A stretch of DNA of 64,000 nt from Diorhabda sublineata (Eukaryota; Arthropoda; Insecta; Coleoptera; Chrysomelidae): assembly GCF_026230105.1 (NCBI RefSeq), contig NC_079475.1:15144125-15208124 (forward strand). The letters are read 5' to 3'. How positions within the stretch are numbered: position 1 is the stretch's first letter; each line of letters opens with the position of its first letter. This document shows, piece by piece, positions 45,016 through 56,742 of this stretch. The notes beneath the pieces are model-generated. The model ran no database searches, was not told the DNA's origin, and saw only the letters and a program-made list of their open reading frames with translations. Both the position numbers and the translations under genes were made by a program.

Positions 45016-46734
45016 GGCACTCGCTACCAAATTGGTTTCGTAAATACCGGCAATATCGGAGAATTTCCGTGTTTTTTATTTAATGTCGATAATTCGAATA
45101 ATTGATGACAATGACGATAAAATAAAAAAATATAAACTGTGAATATAATATAAGTACAGAAATGTAAAGAAAAATGGGAATTGGAACGACGGATTTCTTA
45201 TAATTAGCAGAAATTCAGCTATCCAGTAAAGTTGTCATGGATATTAACCTACAAAATGATAAAGGTAAAATTATCAAAAATAATAGATATAGTGTCAGAA
45301 AATTCATTATAAAAGGAGATACATGAAATATGCTACTGTTATGCACATTTACCTACCCTCCAAGTATTTTTTCACACAATAGAATCATTTTTTTATAATT
45401 TCAACTTTACATTACATTACATTCTAATGAAGTATTTATGACAACTTTTCAGTTCAGTTCAGATTTTTCAGTTAATTATTATCAGGAACCAATAATTAAT
45501 TTATGAACAACTTCACTTCATAGATATCTACCTGAATGTTCACTCGTACTTCTTTGATTCCATCATCTTCCATACGTATATTAACATCATTATTAAAAGG
45601 TAGTTATACATAGATTTTCAGATTTTTATTTTTCGGTAAGTTTTTTAATGGGGTCAATTATAATGTTCACTGATATTTTTTAATAATTTCGATTTACATT
45701 GAAACCGAAATAGCCCATAACAATGTTTTCATACTATTTTAATTCAATAAAAAGATTCAACTTGTGCAAAATATTCTAACCAACATTGAAAACCTTGTAT
45801 TTCGAAAAATTTTAATCACGACGTAGAGTTTGGATGTTTTTAATAGGTACTTATTTCTATTGCAAGTTGTGATATGGCCCTAGACCACATCTGTCTTATC
45901 TAGTCTCAGCTCTATCTCTACATTAAAATTGTATTTATCGTTAATCTATACCTTGGGTTGACGGTTTTTACTCAATCAATACCCGACAAAGAATCAAAGC
46001 AGCTAAACTTCGACTTCGACTTCTGATATCAAGATAAGAATATTGGCAGTTTGAGATTTAGAAAATATTTTCCTTCATTCAGTCAAGCAAATAGATTTGA
46101 AACTTGTCGGTACTTTACAGAATTACCTAGCGATAATACAGGGCCGTACATTAAAGAAATGCAATTTTTTTCGCGCTAAGTTAATAGAATTAGCGTAAGA
46201 TCCAATTCCTGTTCGGTCTTAACGTATTATTGAATTTCTAAAATAATTCAATATCACAAATTTTGTTTTTGCGTTCTCTGCAATACAAAAAATTCATCGA
46301 ATTTTGTTTTTTTTTTATTTTTCCTCTATTGCTGCAGTTCTGGGAAAAGGAAACTGAATTTTTTTTCTGGTATAAGCTATTCGGCGGAATATATACGGAA
46401 CCATGTAGAATTATGTTTTCAGCCGAATAAGGGTTTATATAACATATTTTCTAAAATTGGTTGTTTTGCATATAAGGGTCTACGTATGTCTATAAAGTAA
46501 GGACTCCAGAATCACAGAAAAATAATTCTCATCACACTGCTGTGATGTTTTGACCTTATAAAAAAGTTCTCCGAACTTTTCAAGCAAAGTGCTACTTTAT
46601 AAGAACTCGTTTTAAAATGGGAAGGCGAAATTTATGTTTTATGATGAGGGTGTGAGAATGACGACTGTGTCGGGTAGGATTTGATCTAAAATGAAGTACT
46701 TTGATAATTCAGAATAGAATGCTATTTTTTACAG
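45016..46734. other. No recognisable gene
   Basis: AT-rich; nothing recognised. Confidence 0.45.
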
Positions 46735-46865
46735 GGAAATTTGGGTTGCAGGGTTTGAAACACGAAGACTTCGGCATTTATGTACCGGGTGTGATATATA
46801 GTGCTGCCAGAGTGTCGTCGATTGTCATTAGTCTCACTCGAAAAACTGATGGCCTAGACGAATAA
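46735..46865 (+). CDS. Very tentative terminal exon
   Basis: After an acceptor gctattttttacag, one frame reads GG + KFGLQGLKHEDFGIYVPGVI then YSAARVSSIVISLTRKTDGL and a stop. Phase would fit splicing from 42708. A diverged second copy of PGVIYSAARVSSI (SGVLHSVARLPST) lies 160 bp downstream, so it may instead be part of an unrecognised repeat. Confidence 0.15.
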
Positions 46866-47129
46866 TTATTTCATCGTTTTTTGAGAGCACTCATCAAGTC
46901 ACGTATGACTTGCTTCGGGAACTACTAGTTCCAAGGTTCATTTCTGGTGTGCTGCATAGTGTTGCTAGACTTCCCTCGACTCCAATAAAAATTCGTGTAG
47001 CAAGTAGGGAATAAACACCAGACATTTTGACTCGTCCTGTACTATGACCGGGAATCGGTAAAATGACTAGTTTGTTTCTGTCAGTGTGTCAGAAAATTTT
47101 TCTTAGGCTTTTGATGGTTTTATTTATAA

Positions 47130-47510
47130 TATTTTAATTGACAAATTGTAGCACTACGGTTTCATGGGAACAACTCAAAAGTCAGCTTGTAAGGATTGAT
47201 ACAACGATGTCTTCTTGCAAGCCAATAGAATATGGAGTACCTCAAGGTTCATTGACATCGATATCGCCTATCTTTGAATCCGTTTGCCTAATTCGTAAGC
47301 ACTCTTCTTCAATTTTGGAAAAATTCTTGCACGGCTATCCACTTTGGAACGCGAAGCGCGCCCTCTACCTACTTACTACACGTTCAGAATTAGTAAAGGG
47401 CTCAATATTTTACAATGCAAAAAAATGCACAATCACTTGCCAATTGAAATCAAATCGATATCATCTTTTCCCGTATTTCGAATAATTTGAGGACATATTC
47501 ACTGGAAAGT
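47130..47510 (+). mobile_element. Jockey-like LINE scrap
   Basis: SWEQLKSQLVRIDTTMSSCK then PIEYGVPQGSLTSISPIF is the conserved EYGVPQGS motif of LINE reverse transcriptases. A deletion joins it to a C-terminal TRSELVKGSIFYNAKK piece (TRS..KGI.YNA..LYN). Confidence 0.65.
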
Positions 47511-48985
47511 GCCTTCTATTCGACGACCTCTATTCTAATAATAATATTAAATTCTGGCCATATACTAATTATTGCCTATTACTATTACCTTTTTATTTAC
47601 TGTTGTTTTCTTCTGTATATTATTTATTGCGTATATTTTATTTTATTTGCATCTTTATTTATCTATTTTATTGTTTGTTTCTTAGTTTCTACAAGCTATT
47701 GTCTAGAAGTTGTAACAATTTTTTGACAAAAAACATTTCTGTCATTCTCTCAGAACTTCTTGGTTCCTACCACTTTGCAAAATGTAATATGGAAAATCGT
47801 TATATGTCGATGTTGTAATGCAAAGAGAAGCCGCTTGGCGCTTGATCATAAACTTTTCGAAATATAGATATTAAAAGCTATGTTATTTTATAAAGGAAAT
47901 TCGGAGCCACCTATACTAGTTCTCACTTTAGTGACAATGAAAGAATCCTACTAAAATATGCACCTCCGTTTAGATAAAATATACTACATCCTCTACAATT
48001 GTCTTGTGCTGTAAAAGTTACCTCAATTTTAGTGGGACCTCAAAAAAGATGTACTAAACATTCCTGTTTTCTTTGTTTGTGCATCAATCGTTCTTTAGAA
48101 ATTTCCAACATGACACTTATAAATTCAATAATCTTGCTCATGTTTTTCTTCGCAAATAAAGATGTTTGTTCTTTTTAACATTCTTTTCGATTATTTTCAC
48201 CCGAGGAATATTTTCAATTTCCGTATCTCTAATGAAATTTCTCCAATAGTATTTTTTCCATCATCTTTATAATGGTTTTCGAGGATAAATGGCGATATTC
48301 AAGGACTATATAATCTCTTGTTTGGAGCCGAATTCAGTACAGTTATCAAATAAAGTTACTAAATAAAGGACTAATATAGGATTAGGATTATCGGATAATA
48401 CCAGCTAGGAAACGAAATCTAAATCGGCCTCCTTTTCATTGATTCTGTTTTCAGTACATTGGAAGTTATTGTAAACAGTTTTGTTACCAGAATCTGATTC
48501 AGCCGAATACTACCTTTCGATACGTGTGGTGGAAAATCTGTAAAAAGAACTTAGTGATGATGTTAAATTGAAGTCGTAAATCTATGATATATTCATCAGA
48601 ATAGAAAATCTAGCGTAAACAAATCAGTTAGTTAAATAGGAACGTTTGGCATTTTGGTAATGAATTTCTGTTGCTGTTTCCGAACTTTTTCTCACACATT
48701 AAGTAAGAGGGAACTTTCACGCCTTTAACATACAAACCTTTATAAATTTTTCACATTGGCATATGTGAATCAATTGACATGGGAATTTTTTTTTCTAAAT
48801 TCACACTTAACCCATGATTTATCCAACTTTTTACGAAAAACCACATTTTATTTGTAGAAAATGCGCTATCACTCGCGTTTTGTCCGTCTGTCGCTCTGTA
48901 GCAGTCTCCACAGGAAGCATGCAGCGAGCTCGAAATGAAAGAAATCATGGGTATTATTAGGGAAAAATTAGTTTTTTTAAAGGCA
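47511..48985. other. No recognisable gene
   Basis: AT-rich; ORFs at 47487-47818 are low-complexity hydrophobic artefacts. Confidence 0.45.
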
Positions 48986-48989
48986 GGTA

Positions 48990-50010
48990 GCAATTTGACG
49001 TTTTGACTTGTTGCGGTCTCAAAAGTACCTGGCCTAACCTAAAGATGGCGGTAGTTGCTCGAAAAATACCAGAAAGTATCCAATCTATACAGCATATGTT
49101 TCAATCTGAAGAGGATTATACTCTGGGCAAGACTGCTCCTTTGTTATCAACAGTAAAATATTTGGTAGCAGAGTTTAAACGAGGCCGTACGACCTGCCAA
49201 GACCAGAATCGCAGTAGTTGACTCGCAGACATAGTAGCCATTTCAAAAAGTGCGGTACATCGCATATTAACTGAAAATTTGGATAATATAAGAAAACTGT
49301 GCGCAAGATGGGTTCCGCGTTTGCTCACAATGAAACAAAAAAAGTGTCGAACAGTGTCAAGAAGATGTTTCCATCGAGGTTTTGGCAACGTTTTAAAGAA
49401 ATAAAGCCGAGTTTTTCGGCTGTTTTATAACCATAGATTAAAAGTGGGTCCATCACTACACGCTAGGAACAAAAAGCAATCAAAACAATGGACTGAAAAA
49501 GGAGAACCGGTATCAAATAAGGCAAAGACCGTTCCATCTGCAGACAACATCATGTTTTTTTAGATGTGCGTGGGATAATTTCATTGAATATCTTTGAAAA
49601 GGAAAATCTATCAACGGCGCAAACATAACGAATCGTTTGAGCGAAGAAATCAAGCAAAAACGGCCGCATTTGGCTAAAAGGAAACTGTTGTTTCACCAAG
49701 TCAATGCACCAGCAGCACACACATCTGTTATTGCAATGGCCAAAATTAGTGAATTAAAGTTTGAATTGTCACCTCGTGCACCCTGTTCTCCAAATTTAGC
49801 TCCCTCAGACTATTTTCTGTTCCCTGATTTGAAAAAATAGATTGGTGGTCAAGGATTTTCCAACAATGAAGGGTTGATGTCAGCAGTTATTGGTATCGAA
49901 CTTATTGAACATCGCTGGGAAAGTGTAGAGAACTAAAACGTGATTACGTTGAAAAATAGACATATTTTTTCCAAAATGTTCTCGGTTGCAACCTTCTCAT
50001 ATTATTTAAT
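48990..50010 (+). mobile_element. mariner relic, family B copy 3 (most complete)
   Basis: N-terminal LLSTVKYLVAEFKRGRTTCQ, then DIVAISKSAVHRILTENL, RWVPRLLTM, a TVPSADN-like segment and, after frameshifts, KRPHLAKRKLLFHQVNAPAA (the DNAPAH Asp is Val), ISELKFELSPRAPCSPNLAP and SDYFLFPDLKK. The C-terminal part near 49850 (GFSNNEGLMSAV) follows in another frame. Nearly full length but with at least five lesions. Confidence 0.82.
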
Positions 50011-51189
50011 TGTATTATTGAGTAAAGATTAATGGACTGTTACCTTGGCTTTGTTATATTCATTTATGTTTGAAGTAACAGAACGTAATTAAGTTCCAGC
50101 TTATTATCAAGTATTCTTAACACTTGTCATTATTATTTATTATTTTTTACATCAAAGTTATGTATCAATATTGTGCGAGAATTAAGTTGTAAACAGTATA
50201 TTGAAAAATTAATTTGAGAGGGTTTTATGACATGTTTTAAAAATTGTCTGAAATAACCTCTATATTCAATAACAAATATGCAAATAGAAATACAAAATCA
50301 GTATTTTCCAAAGTTTGAAAAATTTGTGAAAATGTGTCTCATAGTTATTGTCGGTTTTCATATGTAAATATTTCTTAATTTAAGCATTTAGTAACTAGTT
50401 TAAACTAGTCTCTAATTCCATGAAGAGTACAATTGCTTCACTTTTTTCCAATAATTCTCTTTTCATTTATCGACCACGTAGTACGTTTTTGTAATATATA
50501 TGAAATTTCTGTACTCTTAAGACACTATGAGAAATAAAAGTTCAAAGCAGCTGTGGTAACAAAGAAAATATGTAATATTGGAGAGTAATACTCAATTAAT
50601 GAACGAACGGCATTCGGAACGCTTATTTTGATTATTTACTTAGTGATTTTCATACTATATGAGCTAGAAGATCTAGGAACAGCATGATTTTTCTCCCTGG
50701 TTAAAGGGTTTTACCAAATAATTGTTTGACTGAAGAATAATCGTTAGAATGAATTCACACACTACTCTAAATGAGTAATATATAATTATAAAAGAGGGAG
50801 AAAAAATATAAATTTCACTGAGCTACAAAAAAATTAGATCTCTTTACAATGTTATAAGTTATAAATTTTAAATAAGTATTGATAACAGATATGATTACAA
50901 AAAAGCTCCTTCGAGACATGGAAGATCAGTTTTCAAACTACCAAGCGTTAGATGTATAGGTTTACAAATAATTTTCAAATCTTTTCGCGGCCTAATGCAC
51001 CCAGTTAAGGGTTGAGTTCATGAATTCTCGATAAACCTTATTTAGCAGCAAGTTATAGTTCATTTTGTCTATTTAGTTTTAGTCAAACCTCATCAATTCG
51101 TTATAATTATCAGTTGTTTGAAAAACGGAATTATTGATTCTTTATATGATGTATTATAGTCGATAAGTTCCATGAATAAGTTTGAATGT
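50011..51189. other. No recognisable gene
   Basis: AT-rich; nothing recognised. Confidence 0.45.
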
Positions 51190-51895
51190 TGTAAAGATCA
51201 CCACCAGCAATACTGATCTTGAAAACATTCTGGAATACCTAAGGTGGAAGCAATCTGATTGAGTTCAATACAGCAAAGATCCAGGCTGCTATCTCGGTCT
51301 GCGGGTCAGGATTTGGTCCTGTCTGGACATAAAATGGTGTAGTCACGTGGCTGATTTCGCCAAGGCAGCTCCATAAATACTTGGAGCCCTCTTTAAGACC
51401 AAAAATATATATACCCCGTAACAGTTTCTAATCCTCTACAGGCCCAGATTCGTTCATCTTTAGAATATTGCTCGCACATTTGGAGCTCGGACCCCAAGAA
51501 TACCCCGAAGATGCTCGATTCAATACAGAAGAGAGCAATTTGACTTAAAAGCGAACCAAAATTGACCAGAAACTTGGACAGCTTTGAGCATAGAAAAAAG
51601 GTCTCAGACCTGACTCTATTTTACCGATAATATCACGGCAAATGCTCTTCCGAGCTGTCTAATATAATCCCGCCTAGAGCAGTTTTTGGAAAACCTCCTC
51701 GACAGGCAGACGTGGCTCATAAACACCAAGTTTCCCTGTAAGTCCTCATTAGTGCAATTATTTATGGAGAGTCATTTCTTTGGAGAAGTACAATCCTGTG
51801 GAAACAGCTACAAAGGCACTCCTTTCCCCAGCACTACAACCTACAGAAGCTCAAGTGTTAATGGGTTTTCCACCTCGTGCTTGCTTTTTACATAA
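51190..51895 (+). mobile_element. LINE family A, 3' half
   Basis: Translates in pieces as PLQAQIRSSLEYCSHIWSSD, PKNTPKMLDSIQKRAI, EPKLTRNLDSFEHRKKVSDL and TLFYR.YHGKCSSEL, then the tail shared with 1255 and 39436, ending in tacataaaaaaa. 5'-truncated and internally deleted relative to 39436-40470. Confidence 0.82.
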
Positions 51896-53335
51896 AAAAA
51901 ATCAACTATAACCATGACCTTTGTATGACAATTTAGTTCCAAAATCACTTAAAGCGATAAGCCAAAAGTTGCAGAACTTGACAAAACCTCTGCCACTGTG
52001 ATTATAATGTTGGGCAAAAATCAGAATGATTAGTTTTAATACCCTTATAAAAAACCGTTTTACTTAATAGGTAAATATGTAGCTATATGTGTTAATAACA
52101 AATTATATTTTTCAAGACAAAAGAATTCGGAAAAGTGAGGAAAACTTTCGTAAACTTACTAGGTGGGTGCATAGATTGCTTAATGCTAATCTAAAGCTTG
52201 CTCGATATTCCAACGAGTGTTTGAATATCTTCAAAAAGTTATCCAAATTATTATACCCCATAATCAAAAACCATTTTTGTCGGACACAATATTTTTAAAT
52301 TCTAAAGTTGCAATCTATGTGGAGTATTTGTAATTTGTATTATGTTGATTTGATGAATTTTTTTTTTATATCGAACTGAAGACAAAAAACAACATTTTGT
52401 TAAAAAAGAATATTTGCTGAGATGCATTACGATTTATTGCTTTATAAGCTCGTTACCCTATCGAAAAAAACAATGGGGATAAACTTGTTACTTAACAAAT
52501 TTCCAAATTATTCCATTTCAATCTCAATATGTTATTGAGATACAACACCTATTTTTAAATTGTCTCTATAATTATATTGTTACTAAATTCAAATGCTCTT
52601 CATACGGATAAACTTGGCAGGGATAGTTTTTCATCATTTTATTTAAGTACATGATTTATAGATAACCTTGCAAATGTATGGATTCTCAAATACCCGATAA
52701 GTAGCTTTTGATCGATAAATCGTGATAATGAGAATGGGAAACGAGGGTCTCGGGAACAAGTGTTTTTAGATATTGTTTGTTTGCATTTTGTTATACAGGG
52801 GTAGTCATGAAGAACTTTACATACTTTTACCATATGTAGAGCCCCCCGGAGGAATATCACTATAAATTGTCAAATCTTCTTTATTAATTTACAGGGTGAT
52901 TTACGAAATTGTCCATAAATTTTAATTGGCTATAGTATTTACATAGCTCAATACTATCTAGCATTTGACTACTCTTAGAAATTTCAGGACCGGCTTTGGA
53001 AAAATCAATTCAGGGATTGTATATTTTTTCTAAATCCAATAAGTGATTTTAAAACTACATAAATAACAAACGAAAACGATATACGTGACAATGTTGTCAC
53101 ACTTCTATTGAATTTTGAGAGATTAAATCTTAACAAAAAATAGAACAACTATAAAGAGGCTTTTATAATTTCAGTTTATATATAAAATACTTTCCAACCA
53201 AAAAAGAGGCTTTTCTGTTCATATGAAATACGTGTAACAAAGCAATTTGGATTTTTTAGTAACAAATGTACAAATGATACTATTATATCCCCCCTAAATA
53301 ATATCTACTCCAGCCTAAATAGCCATCACTCCACT
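51896..53335. other. No recognisable gene
   Basis: AT-rich. The ORF at 52089-52298 (LTRWVHRLLNANLKLARYSN) has no known motif. Single transposon-end-like strings tacaggggtagtcatga (52793) and ttacagggtgatttacg (52892) have no clear partners. Confidence 0.35.
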
Positions 53336-53339
53336 GCCA

Positions 53340-55310
53340 CAACTTTTTGTGATTTTTCTCAGGCTCTCGCATAGTTTTAGTTATACTTCACCAATAGAAA
53401 TCAGCTTATTAAGGTTGTTACCAAACATGCAGAAAATGCGTGCTGCATGCTTTTTAAATTCCGAGTAATTAATCAAACTCTTGAAATATTGTGTATAAAA
53501 TGTAAGAGCGTTAATCTCATTAAATTTTTCTTTCAAAATAATGTCAGATTGAAGATCTATCAACTCAACATTTGCAAATGAGCTGGTGCCTGTAAAGCTT
53601 CAAAATTGAATGGATAGTTGAAAATTGGGAATACCATTTAATTCATTTTGTGAAAGTCTTCAATTTGTTGAATTCCGTAATCGGAGTTTGCAGAAGTGGT
53701 GAATTTTTCCACAGCTTCAACTTTGTTACAAATGCTTGAATATATGAATACATTCGAGTGACAATCAAATTTTTATCCTGTTTTCACCCTTTATATTCAG
53801 ATCAGTCAGGTGTTTATTCATATCTACCAAAAAGGCACAATCGATCCACCAGTCATTGTCGTAATCAATTCGTTTGCTTTTTTCTAATATGAAAGCTTGA
53901 ATAGGGTCACGTAATGCAAATTTTTTTTCTAAAACTACTCCTTGTCAAAGCCAACAAACTTCGGTAAAATAAAAGGCATAAGAAAACTTCTCGTCCAAAT
54001 CTGCACTGTCGGTAATTTAGTCCTGTGCTCCTTATAAAATTTACAATTTTAATTATAGGTCTATTTTCAAATGTTTGGATGCCAATGATTCCTGATGAAT
54101 TATACAGTGAAATCTCACAAAATTCCCTGATGTTTTCTGTTTTAATTTAGTTACAACGCCCGAATGTTTGCCAGCCATAGCAGGAGCGCCATTCGTAGTT
54201 GTGTTGCTAGTATATTCCAGTCGAGTTCGTACTCTGCTATCAAATGGTCAATTGCCGAATAAATATCATTTGCTGATTTAGTAACTGTCAATGGAACGCA
54301 CTTTAATAGTTCTTCAGATATTGCTTCAGATAAGTTACTGTTAATGCCTCGTATAAAAACAGCAAGTTGAGCTGTATCAACAGTATCAGTGCTCTCGTTA
54401 ACAGCCAGTGAAAAGTGAAAGTGAAAAATTCCTTAATTTTCTCCTTCAGTTGAAGAACCAAATATTGAGATAAATCATTAATTGTTGAAGTAACAGTGTT
54501 TCTTGAGAGCGAAATATTTTGAATTATTGAGAAAGAAGTGAAACAACGGCATCTTTCAACATACAGTTTTTAATAAAATCACCATAAGTAAAAGGTTTTG
54601 ATGCTTTTGCGATTTCTAATGCAATATTAAAAGTTGATTTTAGGACATCTTCGATTTCTGTATTAGTTTTAGTAAACATCGATTGTTGAACTTCAAGTTT
54701 AGATTTTAAAGATGACAATTCTTATTTTTTGAGTGTTCGATTACAAATCAGTGGTTTACCTTTCCACTCTATGAAAAAATATGCAATTTACCATTTAGAC
54801 TGAAAATCTCTGCACTCACTATCAACTTTACGTTTTAGTGACATTAAGCCAAACAATTATGGAACTCGACACAACAATTATGGATATCGCACGAGCACGA
54901 CACAAACAATTTCACAATACCTTCATAATAACTACTTCCCAATATAATTAAAATCCTTGTTCAACCGATTACTCGACTCAACTGACTCACGTCGCGCCGA
55001 TGCACTCGTTTTATATGGTTAAAGAAGGTTCTAGTATAGACTCGAAGCGCGTGGAAGATTCTGACGTTCTCGACAAAAATAACAGGATATTTCCGCTTGG
55101 TGCTAAGAGATGGCGTTACTGTCCTTCTCTCTCGTTTTTCTCGAAATTACTTATAAGCCGAGTATTTAAAACATCCGTAGAGGATTCGAAGGATGTCTAA
55201 AAGCTCTAAAAAACATTATTCTTCTTTCTGTGACACATTGCGATTACGGGCCTTATTGATACGGCCCAGAGGCCGGAAGCAGCCCGCGGGCCCTATCTTT
55301 GACATGACTA
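53340..55310 (-). mobile_element. Second hAT transposon relic
   Basis: Minus-strand pieces: NIALEIAKASKPFTYGDFIK then NCMLKDAV (54718-54524), an IQNISLSRNTVTSTINDLSQ-like stretch, AMAGKHSGVVTKLKQKTSGN with FVRFHCIIHQESL (near 54175-54060), and the C-terminal IDLQSDIILKEKFNEINALT with ARIFCMFGN (53563-53381). This is the same broad hAT group as 34581-36560 but clearly a different family. A GC-rich ggcccgcgggctgcttccgg end-like string lies near 55262-55290. Many stops and shifts. Confidence 0.72.
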
Positions 55311-55865
55311 GCTTAAAGAAAACTGCTTAACCTAAACAAAATCAATTTGAAATTTTTTGTGATGCGACTTACAAGGTGTGTCCAATGAATTGTTTTACTG
55401 GAATATACGTTGATATTATGTGAAATAAAATAAGTACCTCTTAAAATGAAGAATTTAAAAATAAAGATAAGAAAATCTACAACTGCTTGGCTATCATAAG
55501 AAATGATCGCATGTATTACTCACGCAAGTGGAAAAGCAATAATTTAGATGTCTTTAAAGTCATATTAATGAAAATAATGCATACAGTTATTAAAACATTT
55601 ATATTTTGCATGTAACAAAGGAAACAAATTATTTATTTATACATACAAGTATTTGATACATATTAAAAGTGTTCAAGACCGTGGAATTTGGTAATGAAAA
55701 TCACATAAATTATTTATAACTATTTCGCAATATTTGACGATATATAGTTTTATCTTATCCGGAAATTGAATTTTTTGCAGTATCATCCTATTATCTCTAG
55801 TTTAAGATGCATTGAATTGTCAATGCGAGGGTTGTCTGCAAAGTTTTTGACCTGAGTTTATCAGC
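55311..55865. other. No recognisable gene
   Basis: AT-rich; nothing recognised. Confidence 0.45.
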
Positions 55866-55869
55866 ATAT

Positions 55870-56065
55870 TTCAACATAACTTGGAAAATATATTTTCAGA
55901 ATCTCACCAGAAAATGGTGTATTGAGGTGTTATTGAATATACTCTTTTGAAAAGCAATACGACCTCCCAAATTAAAGAGGAGTTAGACACTGTGTACGGA
56001 CGCTGCACAATCATTTACGACTGTAAAATGTTGGGCAGCAGTATTAAAACTAATTTGTTTCTGTA
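55870..56065 (+). mobile_element. mariner N-terminal scrap
   Basis: KSNTTSQIKEELDTVYGRCT followed in another frame by TVKCWAAV resembles the N-terminal HTH of mariner transposases (T.EI..E...VYG....S..TVK.W...F). Preceded by gagggttgtctgcaaagttt, a possible mariner terminal repeat. Confidence 0.5.
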
Positions 56066-56604
56066 CGTTAATCAAAACGAACCCAACTTATAACGGAATT
56101 TTACTTTAAGGGCTCTTGCTAGATATAAAAAGCTAATGAAAGTGTTCAATACAATAAAATTAATAGGAACGATTACGTCTGGTCAGAAAATTTAAGTTCC
56201 CTAGATACTGGTATATGTATCTTACTGCCTTTCAAAAGATATCGTCAGAGTTTATAAATTATTCTTTGGAATCATTAGCGACTACTGGAATTACGGTGAA
56301 ATATAAGGGAGCTCCTTACGAAAACTTCTCACGTGTCTTTGTTGTTTTTTTCATTCATACATATGTTATAATTAACAGTGAAATAAATACGAGTTCAAAT
56401 TCGTCAAAATATTTTTTTAAATCAATCAATAAATGAGGACTTTTCAGCAAGAACGACGCAGCTCCAGTTTTAACGAAAATCGGGGTTATGCGCTGTTTAC
56501 AATGATCAAAATATTAGCTATCGTTTGGTGCAAGATCGACGCAGCTATGGTGATTGGGTATAATAAAGCATGTAATAATGGAGATGCGTCATACTGTGTT
56601 TGGA

Positions 56605-56642
56605 GCAAGAAAAACGTAGCTCCGGAGCTACGTCGCTCTTGC
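56605..56642. repeat. Head-to-head palindrome of the TIR core motif
   Basis: gcaagaaaaacgtagctcc meets its inverted copy ggagctacgtcgctcttgc, 19 + 19 bp with 3 mismatched pairs. The same core (gcaaga.cgacgcagct) also occurs at 56447, 56530 and 58882 and inverted at 59068, consistent with repeated transposase-binding sites. Confidence 0.8.
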
Positions 56643-56742
56643 CCCTTTATTAGATATTTTAGTAGTTTAACTGTTTGCGTTAGTTTTCTACCTTTGCTAT
56701 AATATTCTTAGTTGTTATTTTTGAGTTTATAACAAGTGTAAT

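Noticed and set aside
47487..47818. Highly hydrophobic ORFs (Leu/Tyr/Ile-rich)
   Set aside because: Low-complexity translation of T/A-rich DNA, not a membrane protein.
52089..52298. ORF with LTRWVHRLLNANLKLARYSN
   Set aside because: Coding-like in composition but no splice context, homologous motif or neighbours to support a gene.
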